Positions 16,149 through 24,254 of a stretch of 64,000 nucleotides of DNA are shown piece by piece. Made by a program: the position numbers and the translations under genes. Every line of letters starts with the position of its first letter. Positions within the stretch are counted from its first letter, which is position 1. Source of the DNA: Streptomyces sp. CB02056 (lineage in GTDB: Bacteria > Actinomycetota > Actinomycetes > Streptomycetales > Streptomycetaceae). Under the pieces are notes generated by a model that worked only from the letters and a program-made list of their open reading frames with translations, was not told where the DNA came from and made no database searches. The stretch covers positions 248,001 to 312,000 of the forward strand of contig NZ_LIPD01000007.1 in assembly GCF_001905545.1 (NCBI RefSeq). The letters are read 5' to 3'.

Positions 16149-17648
16149 TCAGCCCATCGTCGGGATGGTGAAGCTCGCGCCCTCCTTGGCCCCGGAGGGC
16201 CAGCGCGAGGTGACGGTGCGGGTGCGGGTGTAGAAGCGGATCGAGTCCGGCCCGTGCTGGTTGAGGTCGCCGAACGCGGAGCGCTTCCAGCCGCCGAAGG
16301 TGTGGTAGGCGATCGGCACCGGGATCGGCACGTTGACCCCGACCATGCCGGTGTTCACCCGCCGGGCGAAGTCCCGGGCGGTGTCGCCGTCCCGGGTGTA
16401 GATGGCCACCCCGTTGCCGAACTCGTGCTCGCTGGGCAGCCGCAGCGCCTCCTCGTAGTCGGCGGCACGCACCACGGTGAGCACCGGCCCGAAGATCTCC
16501 TCCCGGTAGATCCGCATGCCGGGCGTGACCCGGTCGAACAGCGAGGCACCGAGGAAGTAGCCGTCCTCGTGCCCCGCCAGCCGGAAGTCCCGTCCGTCGA
16601 CGACGAGTTCGGCGCCCTCCTCGACCCCGAGGTCCAGGTAGCCGCGCACCCGCGCCAGCGCGTCGGCGCCGACCAGCGGTCCGAAGTCCGCCGCCGGGTC
16701 GTCCGAGCGCCCGACCTTGAGCGCGCCGATCCGCTCGACCAGCTTCGCCACCAGGGCGTCCGCCGTCGCCTCCCCCACCGGGACGGCCACCGAGATGGCC
16801 ATGCAGCGCTCCCCGGCCGAGCCGTACCCGGCCCCGATCAGCGCGTCCGCCGCCTGGTCGAGGTCGGCGTCCGGCATCACGATCAGGTGGTTCTTGGCAC
16901 CGCCGAAGCACTGCGCCCGCTTCCCGTGCGCGGCGGCGGTGGCGTACACGTACTGGGCGACCGGCGTGGAGCCGACGAAGCCGAGCGCCTGGACGCGCGG
17001 GTCCTCCAGCAGGGTGTCCACGGCCTCCTTGTCGCCGTTGACGACGTTGAGCACGCCCGGCGGCAGCCCGGCCTCCAGGAACAGCTCGGCCAGCCGCAGC
17101 GGCACCGAGGGGTCGCGCTCCGAGGGCTTGAGCACGAAGGCGTTTCCGCAGGCCAGCGCGGGCGCGGCCTTCCAGAGCGGGATCATCGCCGGGAAGTTGA
17201 ACGGCGTGATGCCCGCGACCACGCCGAGCGGCTGGCGCATCGAGTACACGTCGATGCCCGTCCCGGCGTTGTCGCTGAACTCGCCCTTCAGCAGGTGCGG
17301 GATGCCGGCGGCGAACTCCACGACCTCCAGGCCGCGTTGGATGTCGCCGTGGGCGTCGGCCACGGTCTTGCCGTGCTCGGCGGAGAGCAGCCGGGCCAGC
17401 TCGTCCTTCTCCTGCTCGACGAGCTGGAGGAACCGCAGCAGGACGCGGGCCCGCCGCTGCGGGTTCCAGGCGGCCCACGCGGGCTGGGCCTGCGCGGCGT
17501 CGGCGATCACCGCCTCGACCTCGGCGCGGCTCGCCAGGGGCACCCGGGCCTGCACCCGGCCGGTGTTGGGGTCGTACACGTCGCCGAAGCGGCCGGAGGT
17601 GCCGGCGGTGGGCTTGCCGGCGATGAAGTGGGTCAGTTCTCGGACCAT
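16149..17648 (-). CDS. mmsA: Methylmalonate-semialdehyde dehydrogenase (CoA-acylating)
   Basis: Converts methylmalonate semialdehyde plus CoA and NAD to propionyl-CoA and CO2. It is a 499-aa aldehyde dehydrogenase. The MMSDH-specific segments ITPFNFPAMIPLWK and FVGSTPVAQYVY are present, with catalytic Cys282 in GSAGERCMAIS. It is the first gene of the valine operon; the ATG at 17648 is preceded by a long leader (to about 18025) that contains a cobalamin riboswitch and a 24-codon ORF. Propionyl-CoA made here is normally assimilated through B12-dependent methylmalonyl-CoA mutase, which gives the riboswitch a possible rationale (inference). Confidence 0.95.
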   Translation of the reverse strand: MVRELTHFIAGKPTAGTSGRFGDVYDPNTGRVQARVPLASRAEVEAVIADAAQAQPAWAAWNPQRRARVLLRFLQLVEQEKDELARLLSAEHGKTVADAHGDIQRGLEVVEFAAGIPHLLKGEFSDNAGTGIDVYSMRQPLGVVAGITPFNFPAMIPLWKAAPALACGNAFVLKPSERDPSVPLRLAELFLEAGLPPGVLNVVNGDKEAVDTLLEDPRVQALGFVGSTPVAQYVYATAAAHGKRAQCFGGAKNHLIVMPDADLDQAADALIGAGYGSAGERCMAISVAVPVGEATADALVAKLVERIGALKVGRSDDPAADFGPLVGADALARVRGYLDLGVEEGAELVVDGRDFRLAGHEDGYFLGASLFDRVTPGMRIYREEIFGPVLTVVRAADYEEALRLPSEHEFGNGVAIYTRDGDTARDFARRVNTGMVGVNVPIPVPIAYHTFGGWKRSAFGDLNQHGPDSIRFYTRTRTVTSRWPSGAKEGASFTIPTMG

Positions 17649-17759
17649 CGGTTCCTACTCTCGACAGGGGTGGGGAGAGGAGGAATGGAGGCCGCCACCG
17701 GTCGGCGGGCGCACGGTGGTGCGCCCCTCGGCACGGGCGTACGGCGGTGTGACGGTACG

Positions 17760-17834
17760 TCAGGAAGCGGGCGTCCCGGCGGTCGTCGGCACGGGACAGC
17801 CGGGCGCGGTGGAACGGGAGCAGCCCGGAGTCAT
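17760..17834 (-). CDS. Putative 24-codon leader ORF downstream of riboswitch
   Basis: A short ORF (ATG at 17834, TGA at 17760) between the cobalamin riboswitch and mmsA. The peptide is rich in Pro, Thr, Ser and Cys and matches nothing I know. It has a purine-rich GAGGATGGAG ribosome site 9 bases upstream. The edge of that site lies in the arm of a small hairpin (TCGTG / CACGA at 17852-17866). It may be the immediate target of translational control by the riboswitch, or a chance frame; 111 bp separate it from mmsA. Confidence 0.35.
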   Translation of the reverse strand: MTPGCSRSTAPGCPVPTTAGTPAS

Positions 17835-17864
17835 GTGTGTCGTCTCCATCCTCGTGGAAAACAC

Positions 17865-18025
17865 GAACCACCCGCGGCCGGTATCCTGACTCCCGGATCA
17901 CCGCACGCCCTCAGGCCTTCCCGGCTGGCTGCCAGTGGCCGTCATCTGCGAGGACGGACTCCCCGGTCACAGTGGCGGGACCGTGCCGGACTCACACCGG
18001 CTTCCCTGACACCGCGGACCTGCCG
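17865..18025 (-). ncRNA. Cobalamin (B12) riboswitch
   Basis: Read on the minus strand this leader carries the conserved blocks of the cobalamin riboswitch in the right order: GGGAAGCCGGTG (17995-18006), CCCGCCACTGT (17969 onward), GCCACTGG (17932-17939), GGGAAGGC (about 17912-17919), and the B12-box variant AGTCAGGATACC (17880-17891). Spacing fits the family. It lies 3' of a promoter-like element at 18038-18058 and 5' of the valine operon. The exact ends of the pairing P1 helix are estimated. Cobalamin binding normally shuts off expression of the downstream gene. Confidence 0.88.
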
Positions 18026-18031
18026 TCGACC

Positions 18032-18058
18032 ATATAGTTGGACGTCCTAGTAAGTCCA
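18032..18058 (-). promoter_or_regulatory. Promoter with overlapping inverted repeat, mmsA operon
   Basis: On the minus strand a -35-like TGGACT and a -10-like TATATG are separated by 16 bases. Start of transcription would fall just before the riboswitch. The same stretch contains TGGAC and GTCCA arms (18054-18058 and 18039-18043) and an inner GGACGTCC palindrome (18040-18047), so a regulator bound here would cover the promoter. No regulator is identified. Confidence 0.55.
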
Positions 18059-18188
18059 GGGGTACGCGCCCGCGCCGCGCCGCCGGAGGGCCGCTCACCC
18101 CCGTCCACCTGCCCGGACACGCCGGGAGCCGGCCCCGAGGGACCGGCTCCGAGGGCCGGCTCCGAGGGCCGGCTCCGATGACCGCCGC

Positions 18189-19232
18189 TCAGCGGCCGGT
18201 GGTGACGACCATGCGGAAGCGGGCCCGGTTGGCGGCCATCTTCTCCACCGCCGCCGCGGTCCGCTCCAGCGGCACCTCCTCGACCCAGGCCCGCACCCCC
18301 GTCTGCGCCGCGAAGCGCAGCGTGTCCTGGGTGTCGACCGCGATGCCCGAGGAGTGCGCGTAGACCTTCCGGTCGCCCTGGATCAACTGCAGGGCGCTCA
18401 GCTGCAGCGGCTCCGCCGGGAGTCCGACCATGACGAGCTCGCCCCGACGGGTGATCCCGTCGATCGTCGCCACCACGGCGGGCGCGTTGGTGACGGTGGA
18501 CAGGACCACCTTCGCACCTCCCAACTGCCGTAGGGCCTCGGCGACATCGCCCGCGGTGCTGTCGATGTAGTGGGCGGCGCCGAGCCGGAGCGCGAGCGGC
18601 CCCTTCTCCTCGCCGCGGGCGATGGCGACGGTGCGGAAGCCCATCTTCTCGGCGAACTGGACGCCCAGGTGGCCGAGTCCGCCGATCCCCAGGATGGCGA
18701 CGGTGTCCCCGGGCCGTGCGGCGGAGCGGCGCAGGGCGTTGAAGACCGTCACCCCCGCGCAGGCCAGTGGCGCCGCCTCGACCGCGGTGAGCTCGTTCGG
18801 GACCGCCGCCAGGGCCACGGCCGGGACGACGACGGAGTCGGCGAACCCGCCCGGATAGGCGACGCCGGGGATCTCGACCCGCGCGCAGTGCAGGCCGTCG
18901 CCCGCCCGGCACGCGTCGCAGTGCCCGCAGCTGCCGCCGTACCAGCCGACCGCGACCCGGTCGCCGACCCGCCAGCCCTCCACACCCTCGCCGAGGGCGT
19001 CGACGCGGCCGGCGATCTCGTGCCCCGGGGTGATCGGGAAGGTGCTGCCGGGCAGCAGGCCGCCGGCGATGAGCAGGTCGGAGTGGCAGACCCCGCACGC
19101 CTCCACGGTGATCCGCACGGCTCCCGGACCGGGTTCCCGCGGGGGGACCTCGACCAGCTCGGGGGCCGCACCCGGCCCCGCGACCTGGACGGCGCGCAGC
19201 GCGGCGGCCGAGCCGCTGGGGGAGGTGGTCAT
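18189..19232 (-). CDS. Zinc-dependent alcohol dehydrogenase, AdhP type
   Basis: NAD(P)-dependent medium-chain alcohol dehydrogenase, 347 aa. Catalytic-zinc ligands are in CGVCHSD and GHE; the four structural-zinc cysteines are in CGHCDACRAGDGLHC. The Rossmann motif is GIGGLGHLG. It probably interconverts simple alcohols and aldehydes. The start is ATG at 19232 with GAAGGGA 8 bases upstream; the longer frame to 19496 would run through the tRNA gene and is rejected. It reads in the same direction as the tRNA-Cys 117 bp upstream and is otherwise isolated. Its stop lies about 130 bp upstream of the valine operon promoter. Confidence 0.92.
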   Translation of the reverse strand: MTTSPSGSAAALRAVQVAGPGAAPELVEVPPREPGPGAVRITVEACGVCHSDLLIAGGLLPGSTFPITPGHEIAGRVDALGEGVEGWRVGDRVAVGWYGGSCGHCDACRAGDGLHCARVEIPGVAYPGGFADSVVVPAVALAAVPNELTAVEAAPLACAGVTVFNALRRSAARPGDTVAILGIGGLGHLGVQFAEKMGFRTVAIARGEEKGPLALRLGAAHYIDSTAGDVAEALRQLGGAKVVLSTVTNAPAVVATIDGITRRGELVMVGLPAEPLQLSALQLIQGDRKVYAHSSGIAVDTQDTLRFAAQTGVRAWVEEVPLERTAAAVEKMAANRARFRMVVTTGR

Positions 19233-19349
19233 GAGCGATCCCTTCGCCGGGTGATGTGCCCCGGAGCCCCAGGTGACCGCACCGCTCGTCCTGTTCCGGG
19301 CGCGCCTTTCGACACGGATCGAAATGTCTCGAAAGAACTCGGAAGTAAA

Positions 19350-19420
19350 AGGTGGAGATAGGAATCGAACCCATCTGAACGGCCCTGCAAGCCGCCGCCT
19401 AGCCACTCGGCCACTCCACC
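19350..19420 (-). tRNA. tRNA-Cys (anticodon GCA), atypical anticodon loop
   Basis: On the minus strand this folds into a complete cloverleaf: 7-bp acceptor stem GGTGGAG/CTCCACC, D stem GCC/GGC with a 9-base loop containing GG, anticodon stem GCGGC/GCCGT (one G-U), 4-base variable loop, and T stem ATGGG/CCTAT with loop TTCGATT. The anticodon is GCA. The discriminator base at 19350 is U73, the main identity element for cysteinyl-tRNA synthetase. CCA is not encoded. The anticodon loop is UUGCAGG, with G at positions 37 and 38, whereas usual bacterial tRNA-Cys has CUGCAAA. It may be the only or an additional tRNA-Cys; this cannot be decided here. Confidence 0.93.
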
Positions 19421-19626
19421 CCGACAACGATGGAAACATTACACGCACATGAACACGGACCCTGACCAGAATTCCCCGGGAACGGCGATGTTTCACCCCA
19501 TGGGGCTCTTAGTGCGTCTAGTGTTATTTCTTTCGACATGGCGCCGGTAGGGTCCGACGAGCCAGCGCGTAAAAGACCGGGTGCGCTAGCCTGTGCCGAT
19601 ATCTCCGACCCGATGGGATTTCACTG

Positions 19627-20439
19627 ATGGCCGTTGAGGAATCACGGTTCACCCATACCGCGGAGCCGCTCTGCGGAACCGCCGCGAACCGGTGCCAGTA
19701 CAAGAACCTGCCCCTGCGCGACCTTCCCCCACTCGGCGTCGTGCGCCGCGCCAGGATCGCCCGCGAGGGCCTGCGCGAGCGCCGCGCCGACATTCCGGCG
19801 CCCGGCCGGCCCTCCCGGTTCGCCGAGGGGGACTGGGTCCGGGTGAAGGACGAGGCCGCGGTGCGCGCCACCCTCGACGACAAGGACCGCCACCGCGGCC
19901 TGTGGTTCACCGGCAGCCAGTGGTCGTTCTGCGGCGGCGTCTACCAGGTCGAGCGCATCGTGCGCCGCATGATCGACGACCACTACCGGGTGCGGCGCCT
20001 GTCGGGCACCGTCGCCCTGGCCGGCGCGACCTGCCACGGCGCCGACGGCACCCAGGGCTGCGGGCTGGACTGCGCCCTGCTGTTCCGCGACGAATGGCTG
20101 GAGCCCGCGCCCGCGCCGGTCCCCGCCCCCCGGCCCGTCGCCCTGTGGGCGACCGTACGCGGCCTCGCGGAGATCCGCGCGACCCTCGACCCCGACGGGC
20201 GCCTGCACGGCGTCCCCTTCCAGCCGGGGATGGAACACCACACCGGCACCCGTCACAGCGCCCTCGAACTGCGCCACCGGTCCCTCGCCTGGTGGCAACA
20301 CCCCACCGGGGGGCGCTGGTTCATCCTCGACGGCCTGCGCTGCGGTGGCGAGCCGCTCGCCACCGGCTGCGACCGGCGGTGCGCCCTGCTCTGGCACGAG
20401 TCCTGGCTGCACCTGGAGCCGGCCGCCACCGCCCCCTGA
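19627..20439 (+). CDS. Cys-rich protein with tandem repeat of an unnamed domain
   Basis: A 270-aa soluble protein of unknown function built from two copies of a roughly 95-residue domain. Copy one is at about residues 68-157 and copy two at about 174-265. Shared pattern: an aromatic start, IRATLD or VRATLD, a DGRLHG(V/L)PF-like stretch, then L..C.G, GC...C.LLW and a final Trp-Leu. Similar Cys-rich domains occur singly in hypothetical proteins of streptomycetes and cyanobacteria. Copy two lacks the central CG Cys (it reads TGT). The conserved cysteines suggest metal binding or disulphides (inference). It is divergent from the tRNA-Cys gene and convergent with the deacetylase, with only 7 bp between the stops. 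Confidence 0.75.
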   Translation: MAVEESRFTHTAEPLCGTAANRCQYKNLPLRDLPPLGVVRRARIAREGLRERRADIPAPGRPSRFAEGDWVRVKDEAAVRATLDDKDRHRGLWFTGSQWSFCGGVYQVERIVRRMIDDHYRVRRLSGTVALAGATCHGADGTQGCGLDCALLFRDEWLEPAPAPVPAPRPVALWATVRGLAEIRATLDPDGRLHGVPFQPGMEHHTGTRHSALELRHRSLAWWQHPTGGRWFILDGLRCGGEPLATGCDRRCALLWHESWLHLEPAATAP

Positions 20440-20446
20440 GCGACCG

Positions 20447-21193
20447 TCAGCGCAGCCAGCGGTCGCGCACCAGCTTCGCGGTCAGGTGCAGCGGCCCGTC
20501 CCGGTCGCCGACGTAACATCGGGGAAGCGCGAACTCCCCGCCGTGGACACCGGGGCTGACCGCGCACCCGTACCCGTACCCGGTGTGCGCCACCGCCTCC
20601 ACGGCGGCGTCGTCGAGCGAACCGTACGGGTAGCAGAACCCCTCGACCGACCGGCCCGTGAGGTCCTCCAGCACGTGGCGGCTGTCGGCGACCTGGGCCG
20701 CCAGATCCCGCGCCCCCAGGCCCGCCAGCCGCCGGTGCGTCAGCCCGTGCGAGCCGATCTCCACCCCCTCGGCGGCGGCCTCGCGGACCTGGGCCGCCGT
20801 CATCAGCGGCTTGCGCGGGCCCTGCTCGTCCCAGTCGTTGTACCCGCCGAGCCGGCCGGCCACCACGTAGACCGTCGCCGTGAAGTCGTACTCCGCCAGT
20901 GCGGGCAGGGCCTCCTCCACGAAGTCGCGGTATCCGTCGTCGAAGCTGAGCCCCACCTTTCCCGCGGCGGTTCCGTTCCGGTGGGAACGCATCAGCTCGC
21001 CCACCGACACCCCGCGCAGTCCGCGCGCGGACAGCCAGCGCAGCTGGCGGCGGAATCGCGCGGGGTCGACGGTGATCAGATAGGGGTCCTCGGTCGCCGA
21101 CGTCACCGAGTGGTACATCAACGTCCACGGGAGACGCGCCGCATCCAGGTCGGGCGCGCTTTCCGAACTATTGCGTGGTCGAACGAGTCGCAT
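20447..21193 (-). CDS. Polysaccharide deacetylase (NodB domain, CE4)
   Basis: Metal-dependent deacetylase of carbohydrate esterase family 4, 248 aa. Motif 1 is SFDDGY (Asp85-Asp86) and motif 2 SHGLTH (His149, His153), which bind the metal and acetate. Motif 3 is YPYGSLD, where the usual Arg or Lys position is a Ser. There is no signal peptide or transmembrane segment near the N terminus, so the enzyme is cytoplasmic or exported by another route. The substrate could be chitin oligomers, peptidoglycan or a lipid-linked sugar. It is a single gene with no obvious partner. Confidence 0.88.
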   Translation of the reverse strand: MRLVRPRNSSESAPDLDAARLPWTLMYHSVTSATEDPYLITVDPARFRRQLRWLSARGLRGVSVGELMRSHRNGTAAGKVGLSFDDGYRDFVEEALPALAEYDFTATVYVVAGRLGGYNDWDEQGPRKPLMTAAQVREAAAEGVEIGSHGLTHRRLAGLGARDLAAQVADSRHVLEDLTGRSVEGFCYPYGSLDDAAVEAVAHTGYGYGCAVSPGVHGGEFALPRCYVGDRDGPLHLTAKLVRDRWLR

Positions 21194-21367
21194 GTTCCGC
21201 TCCTGCCGTCCAGTGGCCCCGTCCGTTCAGGTGGCCCTCGGAGAAATTGCATTCTGGCAGCGTCGGGCCCGGCTTCCATTCGCGCCAGGCGACTCCGTAC
21301 CATTTCACCCGGTTGCCGGAGCGGAATTCGGCGGGGCCCGCCCGGGCCGGGCCGGGGCGGCGGACGG

Positions 21368-21640
21368 TCAGCGGTGGTTGACGATGACGTAGATGCCCCA
21401 GCCGATCGCCGCGAGCACCAGCGCGAAAATGAGTCCGGCCAGGGTGGAGCCGACCGGGCCGGCGGTGGGCCGGACGGCCGCCGCCTCGTCGGCCGGGCCG
21501 GACGGGTCCGACGGACCGGACGGACCGGACGGGTTGAGCAGGCGCAGGCCGAGGGCGAACAGCGCGGGCAGACCGGCACCGGTGACCAGGCCCACCACGA
21601 CGATCTTCCACACCGCGTCCAGGTTGACCCAGGAGTTCAC
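21368..21640 (-). CDS. Small two-span membrane protein linked to Pit transporter
   Basis: A 90-aa protein with transmembrane segments at about residues 11-35 and 65-86 joined by a Gly/Ser/Pro/Asp-rich loop. It begins at the GTG that overlaps the stop of the phosphate transporter by 4 bases (GTGA), so the two are translationally coupled. That coupling suggests a subunit or assembly role for the transporter, though no function is known to me. Small membrane proteins of this kind often follow pit genes in streptomycetes. Confidence 0.8.
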   Translation of the reverse strand: MNSWVNLDAVWKIVVVGLVTGAGLPALFALGLRLLNPSGPSGPSDPSGPADEAAAVRPTAGPVGSTLAGLIFALVLAAIGWGIYVIVNHR

Positions 21641-22791
21641 GACCTCACCTCGTCCTTGACGGGCTCCGGGGCCACCGAACCGGTCCAGGCGGCGTTGACG
21701 TTCTCCGGCGTCACGGCCGGGTAGCGGGAGGCGGCGAAGAAGGCGACCGACGCCAGCACCAGCACGGTGAAGATCACCGCCACCCCGGTCGTCCCGCCGA
21801 TCCCGTTCGCGGTCCAGTAGGCCACCGCGCCGACCCCCGCCGCGGCCGGCAGGGTGAGCAGCCAGGCCGCCACCATCCGGCGGGCGAGCTGCCAGCGCAC
21901 CACGGCACCGCTCCGCCCGATCCCCGAGCCCAGGATCGACCCGGTGGCCACGTGGGTGGTGGAGAGCGAGTAGCCGAAGTCGGTGGAGCAGAGGATCACC
22001 GCGGCCGAGGCCGACTCGGCGGCCATCCCCTGCGGCGGCTCGATCTCCACCAGCCCCTTGCCCAGCGCGCGGATCACCCGCCAGCCGCCGATGTAGGTGC
22101 CCAGGGCGATCGCGAGCGCGCAGGAGACGATCACCCAGTCGGGCGCCTTCGCTCCGGCCTGAAGGGTGCCGTTGGCGATCAGGGCCAGGGTGATGGCGCC
22201 CATGGTCTTCTGCGCGTCGTTGGTGCCGTGGGCGAGCGAGACCATGGAGGCCGAGCCGATCTGGCCGAGCCGGAACCCGCGTCCGCGCGGGCCCTCGGGC
22301 ACGTCCCGGGTGAGGCGGTAGACCAGGAGGGTGCCGACCACCGCCACCCCGCCGGCGATGAACGGCGACAGCGCCGCGGGCACGATCACCTTGGAGACCA
22401 GCCCCTGCCACTTGACGGCCCCGACCCCGGCCGCCGCCACCGTCGCCCCGACCACCCCGCCGATCAACGCGTGCGAGGAGCTGGAGGGGATCCCGAGGAA
22501 CCAGGTGGCCAGGTTCCACAGGATGCTGCCGGTCAGGCCGGCGCACACCACCGTCAGGGTCACCTCCCCGCTGGCGACCAGGCCGTTGGCGATGGTCGCC
22601 GCCACGGCGGTCGACAGGAACGCGCCGACCAGGTTGAGCACCGCCGAGACGGCGACCGCGACGCGCGGCGGGAGGGCGCCGGTCACGATCGAGGTCGCCA
22701 TCGCGTTGCCGGTGTCGTGGAAGCCGTTGGTGAAGTCGAAGCCCAGCGCCGTGACGACCATCAGCGCCAGGACCGCGTCGTTGCCGGTCAC
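21637..22791 (-). CDS. Low-affinity inorganic phosphate transporter, PiT family
   Basis: Proton- or cation-coupled phosphate symporter with about ten transmembrane segments, 384 aa. It carries both signature repeats of the family: GFDFTNGFHDTGNAMAT near the N terminus, and GIPSSSSHALIGG with a related STDFGYSLSTTHVATGSILG in the second half. The start is GTG at 22791. No PHO-box-like direct repeat (GTTCACC) was seen upstream, and PiT carriers are commonly constitutive. It leads the small membrane protein gene. Confidence 0.93.
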   Translation of the reverse strand: MTGNDAVLALMVVTALGFDFTNGFHDTGNAMATSIVTGALPPRVAVAVSAVLNLVGAFLSTAVAATIANGLVASGEVTLTVVCAGLTGSILWNLATWFLGIPSSSSHALIGGVVGATVAAAGVGAVKWQGLVSKVIVPAALSPFIAGGVAVVGTLLVYRLTRDVPEGPRGRGFRLGQIGSASMVSLAHGTNDAQKTMGAITLALIANGTLQAGAKAPDWVIVSCALAIALGTYIGGWRVIRALGKGLVEIEPPQGMAAESASAAVILCSTDFGYSLSTTHVATGSILGSGIGRSGAVVRWQLARRMVAAWLLTLPAAAGVGAVAYWTANGIGGTTGVAVIFTVLVLASVAFFAASRYPAVTPENVNAAWTGSVAPEPVKDEVRS

Positions 22792-23162
22792 GGACCCGAA
22801 CCTAGCCCGCGTACCGGGACACGCCCGGTTCGGCGACGACCCGGCGCGCCGCGCGGCGAAGGGCCGCCATCCGGTCGGATCAACATACGGTCACACCCCC
22901 CTCGCCTGCCGGACGGACGGCTCCAGGTGCCCGATCGCGTCGACGGCCTCCCCACAACCCACTCCCCCGGCGGCGGACCGTACGGATTCCCGACCTCCGA
23001 ACGGCGGGCCGTCAGCCCGAGGCCGCCACCCGCCCGATCGGGTCGCATTCACCGGCAGCGCGGGACACCGACGGGTCGGGTACGGAAGGCTCAGGGCCTT
23101 CGAGCCCCAGGCACGCAGCACGGACACGGCCGGCCGGGGCGGCCCGAGACCGGATTGGTGGC
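22792..23162. other. Intergenic region between divergent phosphate transporter and desaturase operon
   Basis: About 370 bp without a credible gene. The frames present lack ribosome sites and are shadows. No PHO box, clear promoter or long inverted repeat could be recognised. It should contain promoters in both directions. The ribosome site of the desaturase is weak (GGTGG just before the ATG at 23163). Confidence 0.45.
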
Positions 23163-24254
23163 ATGACCGTTCAGGACATCCCGGACCCCCCGAGCACCGG
23201 GACCGCCCGGCGCGGCGAGTTCGCCGAACTGTACCGGCGCGTGGCGCAGGCCGGTCTGCTGCGTCGGCGCCCGCTGTACTACGCGTGCCGGAGCGCGGCA
23301 CTGCTGGCCGCGCTGGCGGGGCTGCTGGCCGGGTTCACGGCGCTCGGCGCGAACTGGTGGCAGCTCGGCCTGGCGCCGCTGTTCGCCCTCGTGCTGGGCC
23401 AGTTGGCGCTGCTCGGCCACGACGTCGCGCACCGCGCGGTGTTCGCCGACCGCCGGACGACCGACCTGGTGGGCATCCTGCTGGGGAACCTGGTGGTCGG
23501 CATAAGCTACGGCTGGTGGGTCGACGACCACAACCGGCACCACGCCCACCCGAACCGCGAGGGCCAGGACCCGGCCGCCGACTCCCTCCTCTTCGCCCGG
23601 ACCACCCAACAGGCCGAGCGGACACGGGGGTTGCGGCGGTTCGTGGCACGGCACCAGGCGGCACTGTTCTTCCCGCTGCTGTCCCTCCAGGCACTCGGCC
23701 TGCTCGTCGCCACCGGCCTGACCCTCACCCGCGGCACCGTCAGGCACCCGGCACTGGAACGCGCCCTCGCCGTACTGCACTACGCCGTCGCGGCGGCCCT
23801 GACCGTCCTCGTGCTCTCCCCGCTCCAGGCGCTCGCCTTCACCGCGCTGTTCGGGGCACTGTTCGGCGTCTACCTGGGCTGCATCTTCGCCCCCAACCAC
23901 AAGGGCATGCCGATGACCGGCCCCGGCGCCGAGCGCACCGACTACCTCCGGCGGCAGGTGCTGCCCTCCCGCAACCTGCGGGCCGGCCGGTTCGTCCACT
24001 TCCTCTTCGGCGGCCTCGGCCTCCAGATCGAGCACCACCTCTTCCCGGCCATGCCGGTGGCGGCGCTGCGCCCGGCCTCGCGCATCGTGCGCGCCTACTG
24101 CGCGGAGATCGGCGTGCCGTACGCCGAGGCGGGTCTGACCGCCTGTTTCCGGGAGATCCTGCGGGACCTGCGCATGGTCGGCCGGTCCGTCCCGGCCCGT
24201 CCGGAGGCCGCGGCCGCGACGAAGAGCACGGCACCCGCGGAGGCCGCCCGGTGA
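23163..24254 (+). CDS. Membrane fatty acid desaturase
   Basis: Di-iron integral membrane desaturase of 363 aa. The three histidine boxes are HDVAH (86-90), HNRHH (123-127) and QIEHH (288-292), the last in the QxxHH form of front-end and related desaturases. There is no fused cytochrome b5 domain. Four or more hydrophobic segments surround the boxes. It introduces a double bond into a fatty acyl chain of a lipid or acyl carrier; position and substrate are unknown. Its stop overlaps the start of the glycosyltransferase by 4 bases (GTGA), and the hydrolase follows in the same manner, forming a three-gene lipid operon. Confidence 0.9.
   Translation: MTVQDIPDPPSTGTARRGEFAELYRRVAQAGLLRRRPLYYACRSAALLAALAGLLAGFTALGANWWQLGLAPLFALVLGQLALLGHDVAHRAVFADRRTTDLVGILLGNLVVGISYGWWVDDHNRHHAHPNREGQDPAADSLLFARTTQQAERTRGLRRFVARHQAALFFPLLSLQALGLLVATGLTLTRGTVRHPALERALAVLHYAVAAALTVLVLSPLQALAFTALFGALFGVYLGCIFAPNHKGMPMTGPGAERTDYLRRQVLPSRNLRAGRFVHFLFGGLGLQIEHHLFPAMPVAALRPASRIVRAYCAEIGVPYAEAGLTACFREILRDLRMVGRSVPARPEAAAATKSTAPAEAAR

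Noticed and set aside
19233..19496. N-terminal extension of the alcohol dehydrogenase to 19496
   Set aside because: It would translate through the tRNA-Cys gene, and a good ribosome site sits before the ATG at 19232.
22792..23162. PHO box upstream of the phosphate transporter
   Set aside because: No pair of GTTCACC-like direct repeats could be found on either strand.
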